A stretch of 64,000 nt of DNA from contig JAQZBN010000031.1 of assembly GCA_029238935.1 (NCBI GenBank), positions 1-64,000 of the forward strand, written 5' to 3'. This stretch comes from Herbinix sp. Its GTDB lineage: Bacteria; Bacillota; Clostridia; Lachnospirales; Lachnospiraceae. The notes under the pieces were generated by a model. It saw only the letters and a program-made list of their open reading frames with translations. It was not told where the DNA came from and ran no database searches. Shown here in pieces: positions 43,591 to 52,355 of the stretch; within the stretch, counting starts at the first letter, position 1; each line of letters opens with the position of its first letter. The position numbers and the translations under genes were made by a program.

Positions 43591-45258
43591 ATGAAGAGAA
43601 AAGTGGCACTTATATTGACTGCTGTTTTATTGCTAAGCATGCTGGCATTCACCGGATGCGGTAAAAAAGACACAGGAAATACTCAAACAAATGATGATGG
43701 CAATACTGCAGGTGATGACACTTCCACAGGGAAACAATTAGCAGTACAGATAGGACCGGATCCGGAGACTATCGATCCTGCTTTAAATAGCGCGGTTGAT
43801 GCTGGTAATATGCTTCTCTATACCCATGAATGCTTATTAATCTTAGATCAGAATAATCAATTAGCTCCTGGTCAGGCTGAGTCTTATGAGGTATCTCCTG
43901 ATGGTTTGACTTGGACTTTCCATTTACGTGATGGTTTAAAATGGTCCGATGGTACACCTTTAACAGCAAATGACTTTGTTTATAGCTGGAAACGTGTATG
44001 CGATCCTTTAGTAGCAGCTCCTTATGCTCAAACTGTACTTGGTATGGTAAAAGGATTTGATGAAGCAATTGGTGGTAATTTAGATGCTTTAGGAGTTTCT
44101 GCTCCTGATGATAAGACTTTTGTAGTCGAATTATCAGCTAACACCTCCTTCTTCGGAAGTCTTGCAGCATTTGCTACTTTAAGTCCTGTACAGCAGGCAA
44201 CTGTTGAAGCAAACGGCGATGCATGGGCTACCGCAGCTGAAACTTATATTGGAAATGGTTCTTTCTATGTTTCTGAATGGGTACCTGGTTCTCATATTTT
44301 AATGAAAAAGAACCCGAATTACTGGAACGCAGATGCAATCAAACTTGACAGCATTAAGTTTGTATTAATGGAAGATGCAAATGCATCTTACAGTGCTTAT
44401 AATTCCGGTGAAGTATTAATGATTAAGGATGTACCAACAGAGGAAATTCCTAGCCTTGAGGGAAATAGTGAATTCCATGTTGAACCAATCATTGGTACCT
44501 ACTATCTTTCATTAAATGATTCCATTGAACCATTTAACAATCCTTTAGTTAGAAAAGCACTAAGCCTTGCAATTGATCGTGAATATGTGGCTGGAACCTT
44601 AATGCAGGGAACCTATACACCTGCTTCCAATCTGGTAGGACCAGGATGGGTTGACACTGATGGCAGTGTATTCATGGATAAAGCAAATGGTGGAAAACCT
44701 TATATTGATACAACAAACTTCGAAGCAAATCTTGAAGAAGCGAAAGCAATCTTAGCAGAAGCAGGATATCCGAATGGAGAAGGCTTCCCGAACATTACCT
44801 ATAGCACCAATGATTCCGGTTATCATAAGGTTGTTGCTGAGTATTTACAACAGGCTTGGGCTGAACTTGGTATTACATTAGACGTTGAAGTTGTTGAATG
44901 GTCAAGCTTTACCCCTATGCGTCGTGCTGGTGATTATCAATCATCCAGAAATGGCTGGGTTGGAGATTACAGTGATCCATCCAATATCTTAGATCTTTTT
45001 GAAAGCACCAACGGAAATAACGATGGTAAATATAACAATCCTGAATTTGATGCAGCAATGGAACTGTCCCGTACCACTACAGATCCTGCAGAACGTTCTG
45101 CTGCATTACACAAAGCTGAGGACATTATGATGGAAGATGCAGCTGCTATTCCGGTTGCATACTACAATGACTTCTACTTACAGAGTGAGAAGATTACAGG
45201 ATCCTGGCATTCACCTTATGGCTACTGGTTCTTCATGTATGCTGATATTGCTGAATAA
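43591..45258 (+). CDS. oppA: Oligopeptide-binding lipoprotein OppA
   Basis: A 555-residue extracellular solute-binding lipoprotein. The signal peptide ends at a lipobox 'AFTGC', so Cys23 is the lipid anchor. An Asn/Asp/Thr-rich spacer follows. 'GPDPETIDPALNSA', 'LTWTFHLRDGLKWSDGTPL' and 'VRKALSLAIDREYVA' are hallmarks of the OppA/DppA family. ATG 43591 follows AAGGAGG by 6 nt; an in-frame start at 43543 would put 16 polar residues before the signal peptide and lacks an SD. It captures peptides for OppBCDF. Terminated at 45287-45316. Confidence 0.94.
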   Translation: MKRKVALILTAVLLLSMLAFTGCGKKDTGNTQTNDDGNTAGDDTSTGKQLAVQIGPDPETIDPALNSAVDAGNMLLYTHECLLILDQNNQLAPGQAESYEVSPDGLTWTFHLRDGLKWSDGTPLTANDFVYSWKRVCDPLVAAPYAQTVLGMVKGFDEAIGGNLDALGVSAPDDKTFVVELSANTSFFGSLAAFATLSPVQQATVEANGDAWATAAETYIGNGSFYVSEWVPGSHILMKKNPNYWNADAIKLDSIKFVLMEDANASYSAYNSGEVLMIKDVPTEEIPSLEGNSEFHVEPIIGTYYLSLNDSIEPFNNPLVRKALSLAIDREYVAGTLMQGTYTPASNLVGPGWVDTDGSVFMDKANGGKPYIDTTNFEANLEEAKAILAEAGYPNGEGFPNITYSTNDSGYHKVVAEYLQQAWAELGITLDVEVVEWSSFTPMRRAGDYQSSRNGWVGDYSDPSNILDLFESTNGNNDGKYNNPEFDAAMELSRTTTDPAERSAALHKAEDIMMEDAAAIPVAYYNDFYLQSEKITGSWHSPYGYWFFMYADIAE

Positions 45259-45680
45259 TACAATAATGAAATAACGAAGTAATAGAGCGTCGCTTCCATT
45301 GGAAGCGGCGTTTTTTATGCTGGGGTGTCCAGTCGAAGCTGGATCACACTTGCCTTGTATAAAAACATTTTTAGTGATGAAATCCGAAACATGTATCGTA
45401 ATAGGAATTGTAGTGAATGAAGCAATACTATATTTGAATATAAATAAAATGTTTAATGGTTGCGGTAATATCTGTGAATGTAATAGATGTTGATGTATTC
45501 TGTAATATCCTTAAGATCATAATTATCTGGTAAATCTATAAACATTTATTGTTGTGGTAAAAATATGAAGTATGATGTAAAATTAAATATGAAACAAAGC
45601 GAGATTGGTTTATTATTACGATCTCCTTTATCAGTCATGAGTTGTAACTAGCCTTAAAATAATGTAAAGGAAGGTGGACT
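45259..45680. other. Intergenic region, 422 bp
   Basis: It holds the oppA terminator (45287-45316). The remaining 360 bp are AT-rich; a 64-codon frame at 45299-45493 begins inside the terminator stem and has no SD, so I do not call it. A weak GAGAT/ATCTC hairpin lies near 45600-45625. Confidence 0.5.
45287..45316 (+). terminator. Terminator of the opp operon
   Basis: GCGTCGCTTCC pairs with GGAAGCGGCG (one bulge) around a 3-nt loop, followed by six T. Confidence 0.85.
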
Positions 45681-46562
45681 ATGGAAGGTTATTTTTTTAA
45701 GCAGGTCGACAATAAAATGTTTTCTATCTATCACGCAATTTATTCTGATAATAATATTTTCTTAAGTTATGATTGGGAAGAATATATTGAGAGTTTTATA
45801 CCTCAGGATACAGGTTATATTATTTATGATAAAGGTAATCCAGTTGGAGGAGTTGATATTCATGATAATTGCATTCGCTCACCATTCTTGATACCACCAT
45901 ATAATAATCGTCTTGAATTTTGGAAACAGGTTTTGTCCTACTTGAGATCAGAAATCGGAGCGAAGGAAATTAATTTTAACTATATAAATAATCAAGATTC
46001 GGATATATTAATTTCACTTGGGGCGACGGTTAGGCATGCTCAGCGCAGAATGTTACGACCTACGTGTAAGTACAGCATTAATCCGGATCGTAACTATAAA
46101 TTCACAATACCGGATAATGCGGATAAACAAGAAATAGTTCAGTTAGTATATACTGCACATCGGTATGGTTATACATCAGCAATAAAGGGAGCACCGTCAA
46201 TAGAGTCGATTCAGGAAGCGATTGATCGAAGGTATGACCTGTTTTCCAAAACCAATACATTGCATTTTGGAACAGTTGTAAAAGAGGCTGAAACGGATAA
46301 AATTGTTGCAGTTTGTATTGCAGGTATTTATCCGGACTCACCGAACAATTTTGCAACGATACACCAAGTTTCTGTCTTGCCGGAATATCGTAAAAAGGGT
46401 ATAGCGAAAGCAATGATACGAAATACAATTAACACAGCGCATGCAGTATCACCGGCAATCGGGTTAGGAGTTTTAATAGGAAATCCTGCAGAACTTCTGT
46501 ATGAACAGCTTGGCTTTACAAAAGGTCCAAATTATGCAGATATGACCTTACAATTATGGTGA
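45681..46562 (+). CDS. GNAT N-acetyltransferase, two-part
   Basis: 293 residues. The C-terminal half (about 150-293) has a clear GNAT core: 'IHQVSVLPEYRKKGIAKAMI' with the acetyl-CoA loop R-K-K-G-I-A, and 'ELLYEQLGF' at the end. The N-terminal half (about 1-140) has weaker similarity to a second GNAT-like fold, as in other clostridial tandem acetyltransferases. The substrate is unknown. AAGGAAGGTGG precedes the ATG. A short terminator follows at 46571-46590. Confidence 0.8.
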   Translation: MEGYFFKQVDNKMFSIYHAIYSDNNIFLSYDWEEYIESFIPQDTGYIIYDKGNPVGGVDIHDNCIRSPFLIPPYNNRLEFWKQVLSYLRSEIGAKEINFNYINNQDSDILISLGATVRHAQRRMLRPTCKYSINPDRNYKFTIPDNADKQEIVQLVYTAHRYGYTSAIKGAPSIESIQEAIDRRYDLFSKTNTLHFGTVVKEAETDKIVAVCIAGIYPDSPNNFATIHQVSVLPEYRKKGIAKAMIRNTINTAHAVSPAIGLGVLIGNPAELLYEQLGFTKGPNYADMTLQLW

Positions 46563-46570
46563 TAATATGT

Positions 46571-46590
46571 AGGGCTATAGAGCCCTTTTT
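46571..46590 (+). terminator. Terminator of the acetyltransferase gene
   Basis: AGGGCT pairs perfectly with AGCCCT around ATAG, followed by five T. Confidence 0.75.
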
Positions 46591-46654
46591 ACGTGTTCTT
46601 ATACATGCTCAATAACATTATATATAACTGATCAATGCGATAGAAATATAATGC

Positions 46655-46837
46655 TTATTTAGCTTCAACTAACTGTGTCACATTCACTTCACGAGTATTT
46701 TGTGGTTGTTTCAGTGAATGAATACTGGCGGTATCTTTCGTTGGGTTAACTTTTTCAATATAAACAAGATCACCATTATAGGTTACGTCGATCATTTCTG
46801 GGGAAGATGCAATTTGTTCAGCTCTTTCTTTGTTCAT
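46655..46837 (-). CDS. sspH: H-type small acid-soluble spore protein
   Basis: A 60-residue protein of the SspH family: 'MNKERAEQIASSPEMIDVTYNG' is the typical start (Arg-Ala, 'SPEMI', 'VTYNG'), followed by 'VYIEKV' and a final 'VNVTQLVEAK'. It is made in the forespore and shows the organism forms endospores. AAAGGAG lies 8 nt before the ATG. About 50 bp upstream on the minus strand is CATATAA, similar to the sigma-G -10 element CATnnTA, with a weaker -35; this fits forespore expression but is not proven. Confidence 0.9.
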   Translation of the reverse strand: MNKERAEQIASSPEMIDVTYNGDLVYIEKVNPTKDTASIHSLKQPQNTREVNVTQLVEAK

Positions 46838-47089
46838 GTTATACTCCTTTCATCGTTAATTCGATATTATAGTAACCGAATTTTATATGAAATATTAGTT
46901 TATATGTTATCGTATATTGGTAAAGAATTTGAATTGTTTGATTTCATTGATGTGATAAGGCCGTAAGATAGGTATGTCTATTATTTCGCATTTTTACGGT
47001 TGGTTTTATGTTAATTCATGGAAATATCAAATCTATTATTTAATTTCTTTATCAATGGTGATAAAATACAGGAAGGAGGATATGAAGTT

Positions 47090-49339
47090 ATGGTAAATAA
47101 AAATTATATTAGGCAGGAAAAATCTAGTCAAACCAATCATTACAGGAAAAACATCATTACCTTTTACATATGTTTAATAACCGTGATATCCTGTATCATG
47201 ATACCGGTAAAATCGAATGCTGTAGAGAACGGTTCGGAGCAAGGAAATTCGTCTGAAGAAATGAATCAAAACGAAACGTCCTTGAAATCGGAAGAAGAAC
47301 TTCATGGATTCTATCCATCGAATACAGTATTTTCTGAGCAAATTCAAAAATACATAGATAATTTAGACTCCGTAAGCTTTGCTTGGAGTAGAATAGATTC
47401 AGAAGACCCCACCACATTGAATACAATGAAAGGTAGGAATGGAAACAATAGTTTCTATTATCCGACGAATTACCTTCCTCCGGTGGAATATGCGCATAGT
47501 AAAGGAAAATCCATTCAATTAAATATTTATATGGATCGAAGTGATTGCACCCAGTTGTTACCCTATGACGATAAACGAGCATCCATGATTCAAGCAATTA
47601 TGGATACGATGCAAACAGACTTATCCCAGGGGAAGGGAATTTTTTATGATGGTGTGGTAATTGATTTTGAAGGATTACGCAATACTGACACCCAAAATAC
47701 CCCGTTATTTTATGAAGGTAAGGAGATCAGTATTTATTTTACTCAATTTCTAGCAGAGCTAAAAACAGAATTAAGGTCGATAGAGAAAAAACTGTACGTA
47801 GCTGTCAACCCAGGATTATATTACGATGGGTATGATTATGCTGATATTTTAGATGTTGCAGATCGTGTGATATTAATGGCTCACGATTACGAACCAACGG
47901 AACAACTACAAAAAAATGAAGTGCAACAATATACAGGCTATGATGCTCTAGAGCCAATTAATAGTATGGCTCCAGTGCCGTTGGTTCGAAAGGCTCTTAA
48001 CGAAATGGCAAGTGCTGCTTCGGATCAATCAGAAATGGAAAAAGTTTGGCTTCAGATTACATTTGATAGTGCTCAGTGGCAATACGATGTAAAAAATGCA
48101 GATGCATGGGTGACATTAAAAGATACGACCCTAAGCAGAGAAGGAAGAGTTACTCCGCTGTATAAGTCGATTAAGGCACGGGTTGATAATACAGATGGTA
48201 AGGGACAGAATATCTCATATGGCTATAATAATGAACTACAAAGTCCATACATTCAATACTTTAATTCATCGGATAAGTCCTGGAATATCATATTGTATGA
48301 AGATAGCAATAGTATCCGAGCAAAAATTGATCTTGCCAAATCATATGGCTTAGGGGGCATTTCACTTTGGAGCTTGGCAAATGTGCCGGATTATACAGAT
48401 ACCAAGGGATTGAAATACCATCTGGATGGGTGGAGTACTATTGTAGATGAGATGAAAACCTATCATGAAAAAGTGGATGGTAGTAGTGTATATGTTTCAT
48501 TCAAGGACGTTACAGTTGAGAAAGCGGTTAGAGATAAGCTTGGTAAAGTAGTTGGGAAAATCACGGTATTTGACTTACAAGGGATATATCGATTAAAGTT
48601 GCCGCAGGGAGTAAAGAGTTTGGTTGATCTTAAGTATCTTAGTAACCTTGAATATCTGGATGCTGGTCAGCTGGGGATTAAGGATATTACTGTAATTGAA
48701 CAACTAAAGAATTTACGTGTTCTTTATCTTCAACGGAACAAAATATCAAATTTAGATCCTTTAAAAAAGTTAACCAAACTGGAGCTTTTATCATTAAATG
48801 GCAACCAGATAGTATCCATCAAAGCGTTATCCTCACTGACAAATCTAAAAGAGCTATATCTACGGGAAAATAAGATAGAAAGTATAACATCCTTATCTAA
48901 GTTAACCAAATTAGAGATCTTAGAAATTGGTGTAAATAGCATTATAAAGATTGATGCATTAAAGAATCTTAAAAAGCTGCAACTATTAGGTTTAGATAAT
49001 AATAAAATAACGGATATCCAAGCATTAAAAGGCCTGGTTGCTCTTGATACGTTATACTTGCAGAGGAATTCTATTAGCGATATAGGGGCACTGGCAGGTT
49101 TAAGTAAAATAAGGCTATTATCTCTGAATGGAAATAAGCTATATGATTTAAAACCGTTAACCAAACTAACATCTCTTGAAAAGCTTTACTTAAAAGATAA
49201 TAAAATCAAAACGATTACTGCTTTAAAAGGACTGATAAATCTTAAAGAGTTATACCTAAGTGGAAACCAAATAACTGATTATAGCTCCCTTAAGATATTA
49301 TATTTAAAGTCTAATTTTGACTGTGATTTCAAGATATAA
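47090..49339 (+). CDS. Secreted GH18-like protein with C-terminal leucine-rich repeats
   Basis: 749 residues. A membrane or signal segment lies at about 20-40 ('ITFYICLITVISCIMI'). A glycoside hydrolase 18-like domain covers about 80-440, with 'DGVVIDFEG' giving Asp192 and the would-be acid Glu194; the middle Asp of the DGxDxDxE motif is Val here. From about 495 on there are ten 22-residue leucine-rich repeats of internalin type ('L..L.NL..LYL..NKI..'). No LPXTG or other anchor follows. ATG 47090 has AGGAAGGAGG 10 nt upstream. It may act on surface or spore polysaccharide, with the repeats binding a protein partner (inference). Confidence 0.82.
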   Translation: MVNKNYIRQEKSSQTNHYRKNIITFYICLITVISCIMIPVKSNAVENGSEQGNSSEEMNQNETSLKSEEELHGFYPSNTVFSEQIQKYIDNLDSVSFAWSRIDSEDPTTLNTMKGRNGNNSFYYPTNYLPPVEYAHSKGKSIQLNIYMDRSDCTQLLPYDDKRASMIQAIMDTMQTDLSQGKGIFYDGVVIDFEGLRNTDTQNTPLFYEGKEISIYFTQFLAELKTELRSIEKKLYVAVNPGLYYDGYDYADILDVADRVILMAHDYEPTEQLQKNEVQQYTGYDALEPINSMAPVPLVRKALNEMASAASDQSEMEKVWLQITFDSAQWQYDVKNADAWVTLKDTTLSREGRVTPLYKSIKARVDNTDGKGQNISYGYNNELQSPYIQYFNSSDKSWNIILYEDSNSIRAKIDLAKSYGLGGISLWSLANVPDYTDTKGLKYHLDGWSTIVDEMKTYHEKVDGSSVYVSFKDVTVEKAVRDKLGKVVGKITVFDLQGIYRLKLPQGVKSLVDLKYLSNLEYLDAGQLGIKDITVIEQLKNLRVLYLQRNKISNLDPLKKLTKLELLSLNGNQIVSIKALSSLTNLKELYLRENKIESITSLSKLTKLEILEIGVNSIIKIDALKNLKKLQLLGLDNNKITDIQALKGLVALDTLYLQRNSISDIGALAGLSKIRLLSLNGNKLYDLKPLTKLTSLEKLYLKDNKIKTITALKGLINLKELYLSGNQITDYSSLKILYLKSNFDCDFKI

Positions 49340-49360
49340 AATCACACATATAAACACAGT

Positions 49361-49404
49361 AAAAGGATACCGTATGAAAGGCTAAATACGATATCCTTTT
49401 ATTA
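49361..49404 (+). terminator. Terminator of the GH18-LRR gene
   Basis: AAAAGGATACCGTAT pairs with ATACGATATCCTTTT (15 bp, one mismatch) around a 10-nt loop. Confidence 0.75.
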
Positions 49405-49444
49405 AAATAACATAAGTAGACTGTTTGTAATGGAATTTACTATA

Positions 49445-49501
49445 GGTATACCAATGGTATACCATTATCCATTGACCAGAAAAAGATATACTTATTAAAT
49501 A
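49445..49501 (+). promoter_or_regulatory. Palindromic operator and promoter before the Cys-rich small protein gene
   Basis: GGTATACCAATGGTATACC (49445-49463) is a perfect 8-3-8 inverted repeat made of two GGTATACC palindromes. Nine bases later begin TTGACC (49472-49477) and TAAATA (49496-49501), 18 nt apart. The palindrome is well placed for a regulator acting on this promoter. Confidence 0.5.
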
Positions 49502-49533
49502 TAGGCTGTTATAATAAGCGTGGAGGTGATTTA

Positions 49534-49764
49534 ATGGGAAATCAAGAGCATTTTTGTACTTGTTCTGCTAGAGATTGCAAGTTTCATCCGGTAAATCATG
49601 AATCCGGATGTGATCTATGCATTCAGAAGAATTTAAAAGCAGGAGAAATACCGGGTTGTTTCTTTCGTTTAGTCAGTGAAGATTTATCGGAACTCAATGA
49701 ATTTACAATTGAAAGCTTTGCAGATTTTGTTCATATAAAAAAAGGTAGTAAAAGCAATATATAG
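49534..49764 (+). CDS. Small cysteine-rich protein (DUF6485-like)
   Basis: 76 residues with cysteines in 'FCTCSARDCKFHP', 'GCDLCIQKNL' and 'IPGCFF', a zinc-ribbon or metal-binding arrangement that I associate with DUF6485. The C-terminal half is a short charged helix. The function is unknown. GGAGGTGATTT, a near-perfect SD, precedes the ATG. It has its own promoter next to a strong palindrome, so its expression is probably regulated. The YgjP-like gene starts 36 bp after it. Confidence 0.75.
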   Translation: MGNQEHFCTCSARDCKFHPVNHESGCDLCIQKNLKAGEIPGCFFRLVSEDLSELNEFTIESFADFVHIKKGSKSNI

Positions 49765-49800
49765 AATTCGTTTACTCGTAATAACCAAAAAGAGGATAAG

Positions 49801-50451
49801 ATGATACATACATTTTTAGATACAACGATTGAATTTAATATCATATTTAAGAAAAGAAAAAGTGTCGGTATTTACGTAGACATCTATGGTCAAATCGAGG
49901 TACATGCACCGAAAGGAACACCAATAGATACAATTCATCAGGTATTGGAGAATCATTGGGACTCGATCATCCAAAAATCAAAGGAGATGAAGGATCGGAC
50001 AGCTGCACCTATGGAGAAGGTCTATGACCATGGTGAGGTTTTCCTGTATTTGGGAACATCCTATCCTATCGTAATATCGACTAACTTGGATCAAAATCAA
50101 GATTATGTTATGCTTGAAAAGGATAAGCTTCATGTTTATGTAAAGCAACACAACGATGAAACCGTTAGGCAAGCACTGAAACGTTTCTATTATCGGCAAT
50201 GTAAAACCCTCGTAGAAGCCCGGATTCGTATTTATCAACCTGAATTTAAGATGAAACCACGATCTATTCGTATAATGGATGACAGTAGTAATTGGGGAAC
50301 CTGTAATTCAAGACTGGAGTTAACTTTTAATTGGAAGCTTGCCATGGCTCCGATTGAAGCAATTGATTATGTGGTGGTCCATGAGATGTGTCACATGGTA
50401 CATTTAAATCATGATCGATCCTTTTGGCGGCTGGTAGGTAAATTAAGATAG
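49801..50451 (+). CDS. YgjP/SprT-type metallopeptidase, C-terminally shortened
   Basis: 216 residues of the YgjP (DUF45) zinc peptidase family. The metal site 'HEMCHMVHLNH' is intact, with the preceding 'SSNWGTCNSRLELTFNWKL' typical of the group. Relatives go on for about 20-25 residues after 'SFW.LV', ending in a Lys/Arg-rich helix; here the chain stops after 'RSFWRLVGKLR'. The stop lies inside the 3' end of the convergent tspO gene (43-bp overlap), so the end was probably lost in a small deletion. AAGAGGATAAG precedes the ATG. It may still bind zinc; whether it is active is uncertain. Confidence 0.82.
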   Translation: MIHTFLDTTIEFNIIFKKRKSVGIYVDIYGQIEVHAPKGTPIDTIHQVLENHWDSIIQKSKEMKDRTAAPMEKVYDHGEVFLYLGTSYPIVISTNLDQNQDYVMLEKDKLHVYVKQHNDETVRQALKRFYYRQCKTLVEARIRIYQPEFKMKPRSIRIMDDSSNWGTCNSRLELTFNWKLAMAPIEAIDYVVVHEMCHMVHLNHDRSFWRLVGKLR

Positions 50452-50891
50452 TAAGCGAATAACAGCCATAGAAAATAAGGGATTAATAACAAGCCTGCAA
50501 ATTTATTAATATCATAAAAGAACATTATGGTCAAAGCAACAAGAAACAGTAAGATAGCTAATATAACAACTGCAAATCCATATGCTTGGAAACGGAAGAA
50601 GATAATACTCCAGGAGAAATTAACGAGAAGTTGAGCAAAATAGGAAATGAAAGCATTTCGTTTATCTTTTGGATCAGCAGGTGATATGTATACAAGATAC
50701 GCAGAAATCCCCATTACAATGTAAAGTATGGGCCATACAACTCCAAATAGCCAGGCAGGAGGAGAAAATGGCGGAAGATGAATTGACTTGTAGACTTCCC
50801 CTTGACTTCCTGATAAAAGACCTGAGAGTAAACCTGTTAATAATGCGATACCAGCGCTTATAATAGCACCTTGAATATTAAATTTTTTCAT
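50409..50891 (-). CDS. tspO: TspO/MBR family protein with altered C-terminus
   Basis: A 160-residue tryptophan-rich sensory protein with five membrane helices. 'SLHLPPFSPPAWLFGVVWPILY'-type motif is present (key 'PPFSPPAWLFG' and 'VVWPILYI'). It binds porphyrins and related hydrophobic ligands. After 'FAYYLNL' other members continue with a few hydrophobic residues and 'LN'; here a polar tail 'PTSRQKDRS' replaces them. That tail is read through the opposite strand of the YgjP-like gene. Fold and function are probably preserved because the helices are complete. Confidence 0.88.
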   Translation of the reverse strand: MKKFNIQGAIISAGIALLTGLLSGLLSGSQGEVYKSIHLPPFSPPAWLFGVVWPILYIVMGISAYLVYISPADPKDKRNAFISYFAQLLVNFSWSIIFFRFQAYGFAVVILAILLFLVALTIMFFYDINKFAGLLLIPYFLWLLFAYYLNLPTSRQKDRS

Positions 50892-50955
50892 ATTTTATAT
50901 ACTCCGTATGATTTAGTATAATTTATGCAGGTAATATAAATGTATTCATGTATAA

Positions 50956-51025
50956 AAAAGGTGCCTGACCCCCTTACAAAATTCTTACGAATGTAAGAAA
51001 ACTGTAAGGGGGTCAGGCACCTTTT
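50956..51025 (-). terminator. Long nested hairpin with GGGGTCAGGCAC element
   Basis: A perfect 23-bp stem: arms 50956-50978 and 51003-51025. A second hairpin (TTCTTAC / GTAAGAA) lies in the loop. On the minus strand it ends in a TTTT tract and terminates the AEC transporter gene, whose stop codon it covers. The core GGGGTCAGGCAC is the same 12-base word found twice at 8286-8431. Confidence 0.8.
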
Positions 51026-51947
51026 ATAAAATAAGTCGAAGTAATACAGTTACGGTAATCAAGGATAATAGCGTCGTTACGGATACTACAACAGCAGCAT
51101 AATCTTTTTCTCGATTAAAACTTTCAGCGAGGATAGATGTCATAGCGGAGGCTGGCATCGCCGACATAATGATAACTGTATTGATTGCTTTCGAAGGTTC
51201 TCCTAACAATAAAGAAATTAGATAAATAATAATTGGAATAAAAATTAATTTCGTAGTTACTCCATAATATAAGGTCCAATCAATTAAGTAATCCTTTATT
51301 TTAACCTCGGAGAGGATGGCTCCAATAATAATCATGGACAAGGGACCTGTAATGTTTCCGATACTTCGTATGCTAAAAAGAAGTGCATTGGGTAATTGAA
51401 TTCCGAAAATCATAATGATTAGACCTAAAAAAACCGCAATGATGGAAGGATTTAAGAGGATTTTTTTTACTTCCGATAAGAATTCATCCTTGTCAAATTT
51501 CCCTTTAAATAATATAATACCGTAAGTCCAAACAAATATAACGAAGAACATGTTAAAGATGGAACCATATACAACCCCTTCAGCCCCATAGATCGAATTT
51601 AAGATTGGAAACCCAACATAACCGGTATTCGTAAATACATTGGCAAAATGTAAGACGATTTTTTTATCTTTCTTTACTGGAAGAAGAAGCAAGTAGGATA
51701 CCAGCATGATTATTATGTAAGCTGCAATACTGTAATAGAATGTTTTTATCACATTAGATTTAATAGAATCATCGTAGGTAAAGATAAAAGAAGACAAAAT
51801 CATAAAAGGTAATGCGATTTGTATAAGTAAATCGATAAATGCTTTATTCGCTTGTGGAGTTATAATTTTTTTCTTCGTGCCGTATACGCCTACCAGCATT
51901 ATAATAAATAATGAAATTACACTATCCGTAATAACAGAAAAATCCAT
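51024..51947 (-). CDS. AEC-family transporter (auxin efflux carrier-like permease)
   Basis: 307 residues with about ten membrane segments in two halves of five. Landmarks are 'LIIMLVGVYGTKKKI' near the start, 'HFANVFTNTGYVGFPI', and late 'VIIMSAMPASAMTSILA'. Family members move small organic acids such as malate. ATG 51947 has AAGGGG 8 nt upstream; the in-frame ATG at 51980 has no SD. The gene is alone and ended by the hairpin at 50956-51025. Confidence 0.88.
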   Translation of the reverse strand: MDFSVITDSVISLFIIMLVGVYGTKKKIITPQANKAFIDLLIQIALPFMILSSFIFTYDDSIKSNVIKTFYYSIAAYIIIMLVSYLLLLPVKKDKKIVLHFANVFTNTGYVGFPILNSIYGAEGVVYGSIFNMFFVIFVWTYGIILFKGKFDKDEFLSEVKKILLNPSIIAVFLGLIIMIFGIQLPNALLFSIRSIGNITGPLSMIIIGAILSEVKIKDYLIDWTLYYGVTTKLIFIPIIIYLISLLLGEPSKAINTVIIMSAMPASAMTSILAESFNREKDYAAVVVSVTTLLSLITVTVLLRLIL

Positions 51948-52111
51948 AAGATAACCCCTTATAATTAAGGTATGAACCATTTTATGCTAGGATAGTTTTG
52001 ATGGTTAATCATTATTAAGGATTGGTGAAGTAAGGTAGATTATGATATGACTATTTGTTATAATGAGGAAATAAATGATATAGATTTACAAAAGTCGGAA
52101 AGGAGAGTTAT

Positions 52112-52282
52112 ATGAATCATTTTGAATATATTGTAGAACGAATTGATGGGGACTATGCCTATCTTAGGAGAACAGATGAGCCGGAAAATGATTTAAAATT
52201 GGTAGCACGTGCTATATTACCTCCGGAAATTATGGAAGGTGTAAGACTAATCTATGAGATGTTTGAATATTCCATCCAATAA
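52112..52282 (+). CDS. Small protein of 56 residues, DUF3006-like
   Basis: Open from ATG 52112 to TAA 52282 with GGAAAGGAGAG 5 nt upstream, a strong SD. The sequence 'FEYIVERIDGDYAYLRR' and 'LPPEIMEGVRLIYE' fits the pattern of DUF3006: an Arg-x-Glu/Asp-Gly-Asp-x-Ala strand followed by 'LPxxxxEG'. It is soluble and acidic. The function of the family is unknown. It lies 74 bp before msrB and may be co-transcribed with it. Confidence 0.7.
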   Translation: MNHFEYIVERIDGDYAYLRRTDEPENDLKLVARAILPPEIMEGVRLIYEMFEYSIQ

Positions 52283-52355
52283 AGAAGGAAAATAGAAGAA
52301 GGAAAGAAATTTTAAGTTCCTATCAAATAGATTAGTAGAGAGAAGTGTGTACCCT

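Noticed and set aside
45299-45493. 64-codon frame after oppA
   Set aside because: It begins inside the oppA terminator stem and has no SD or recognisable sequence.
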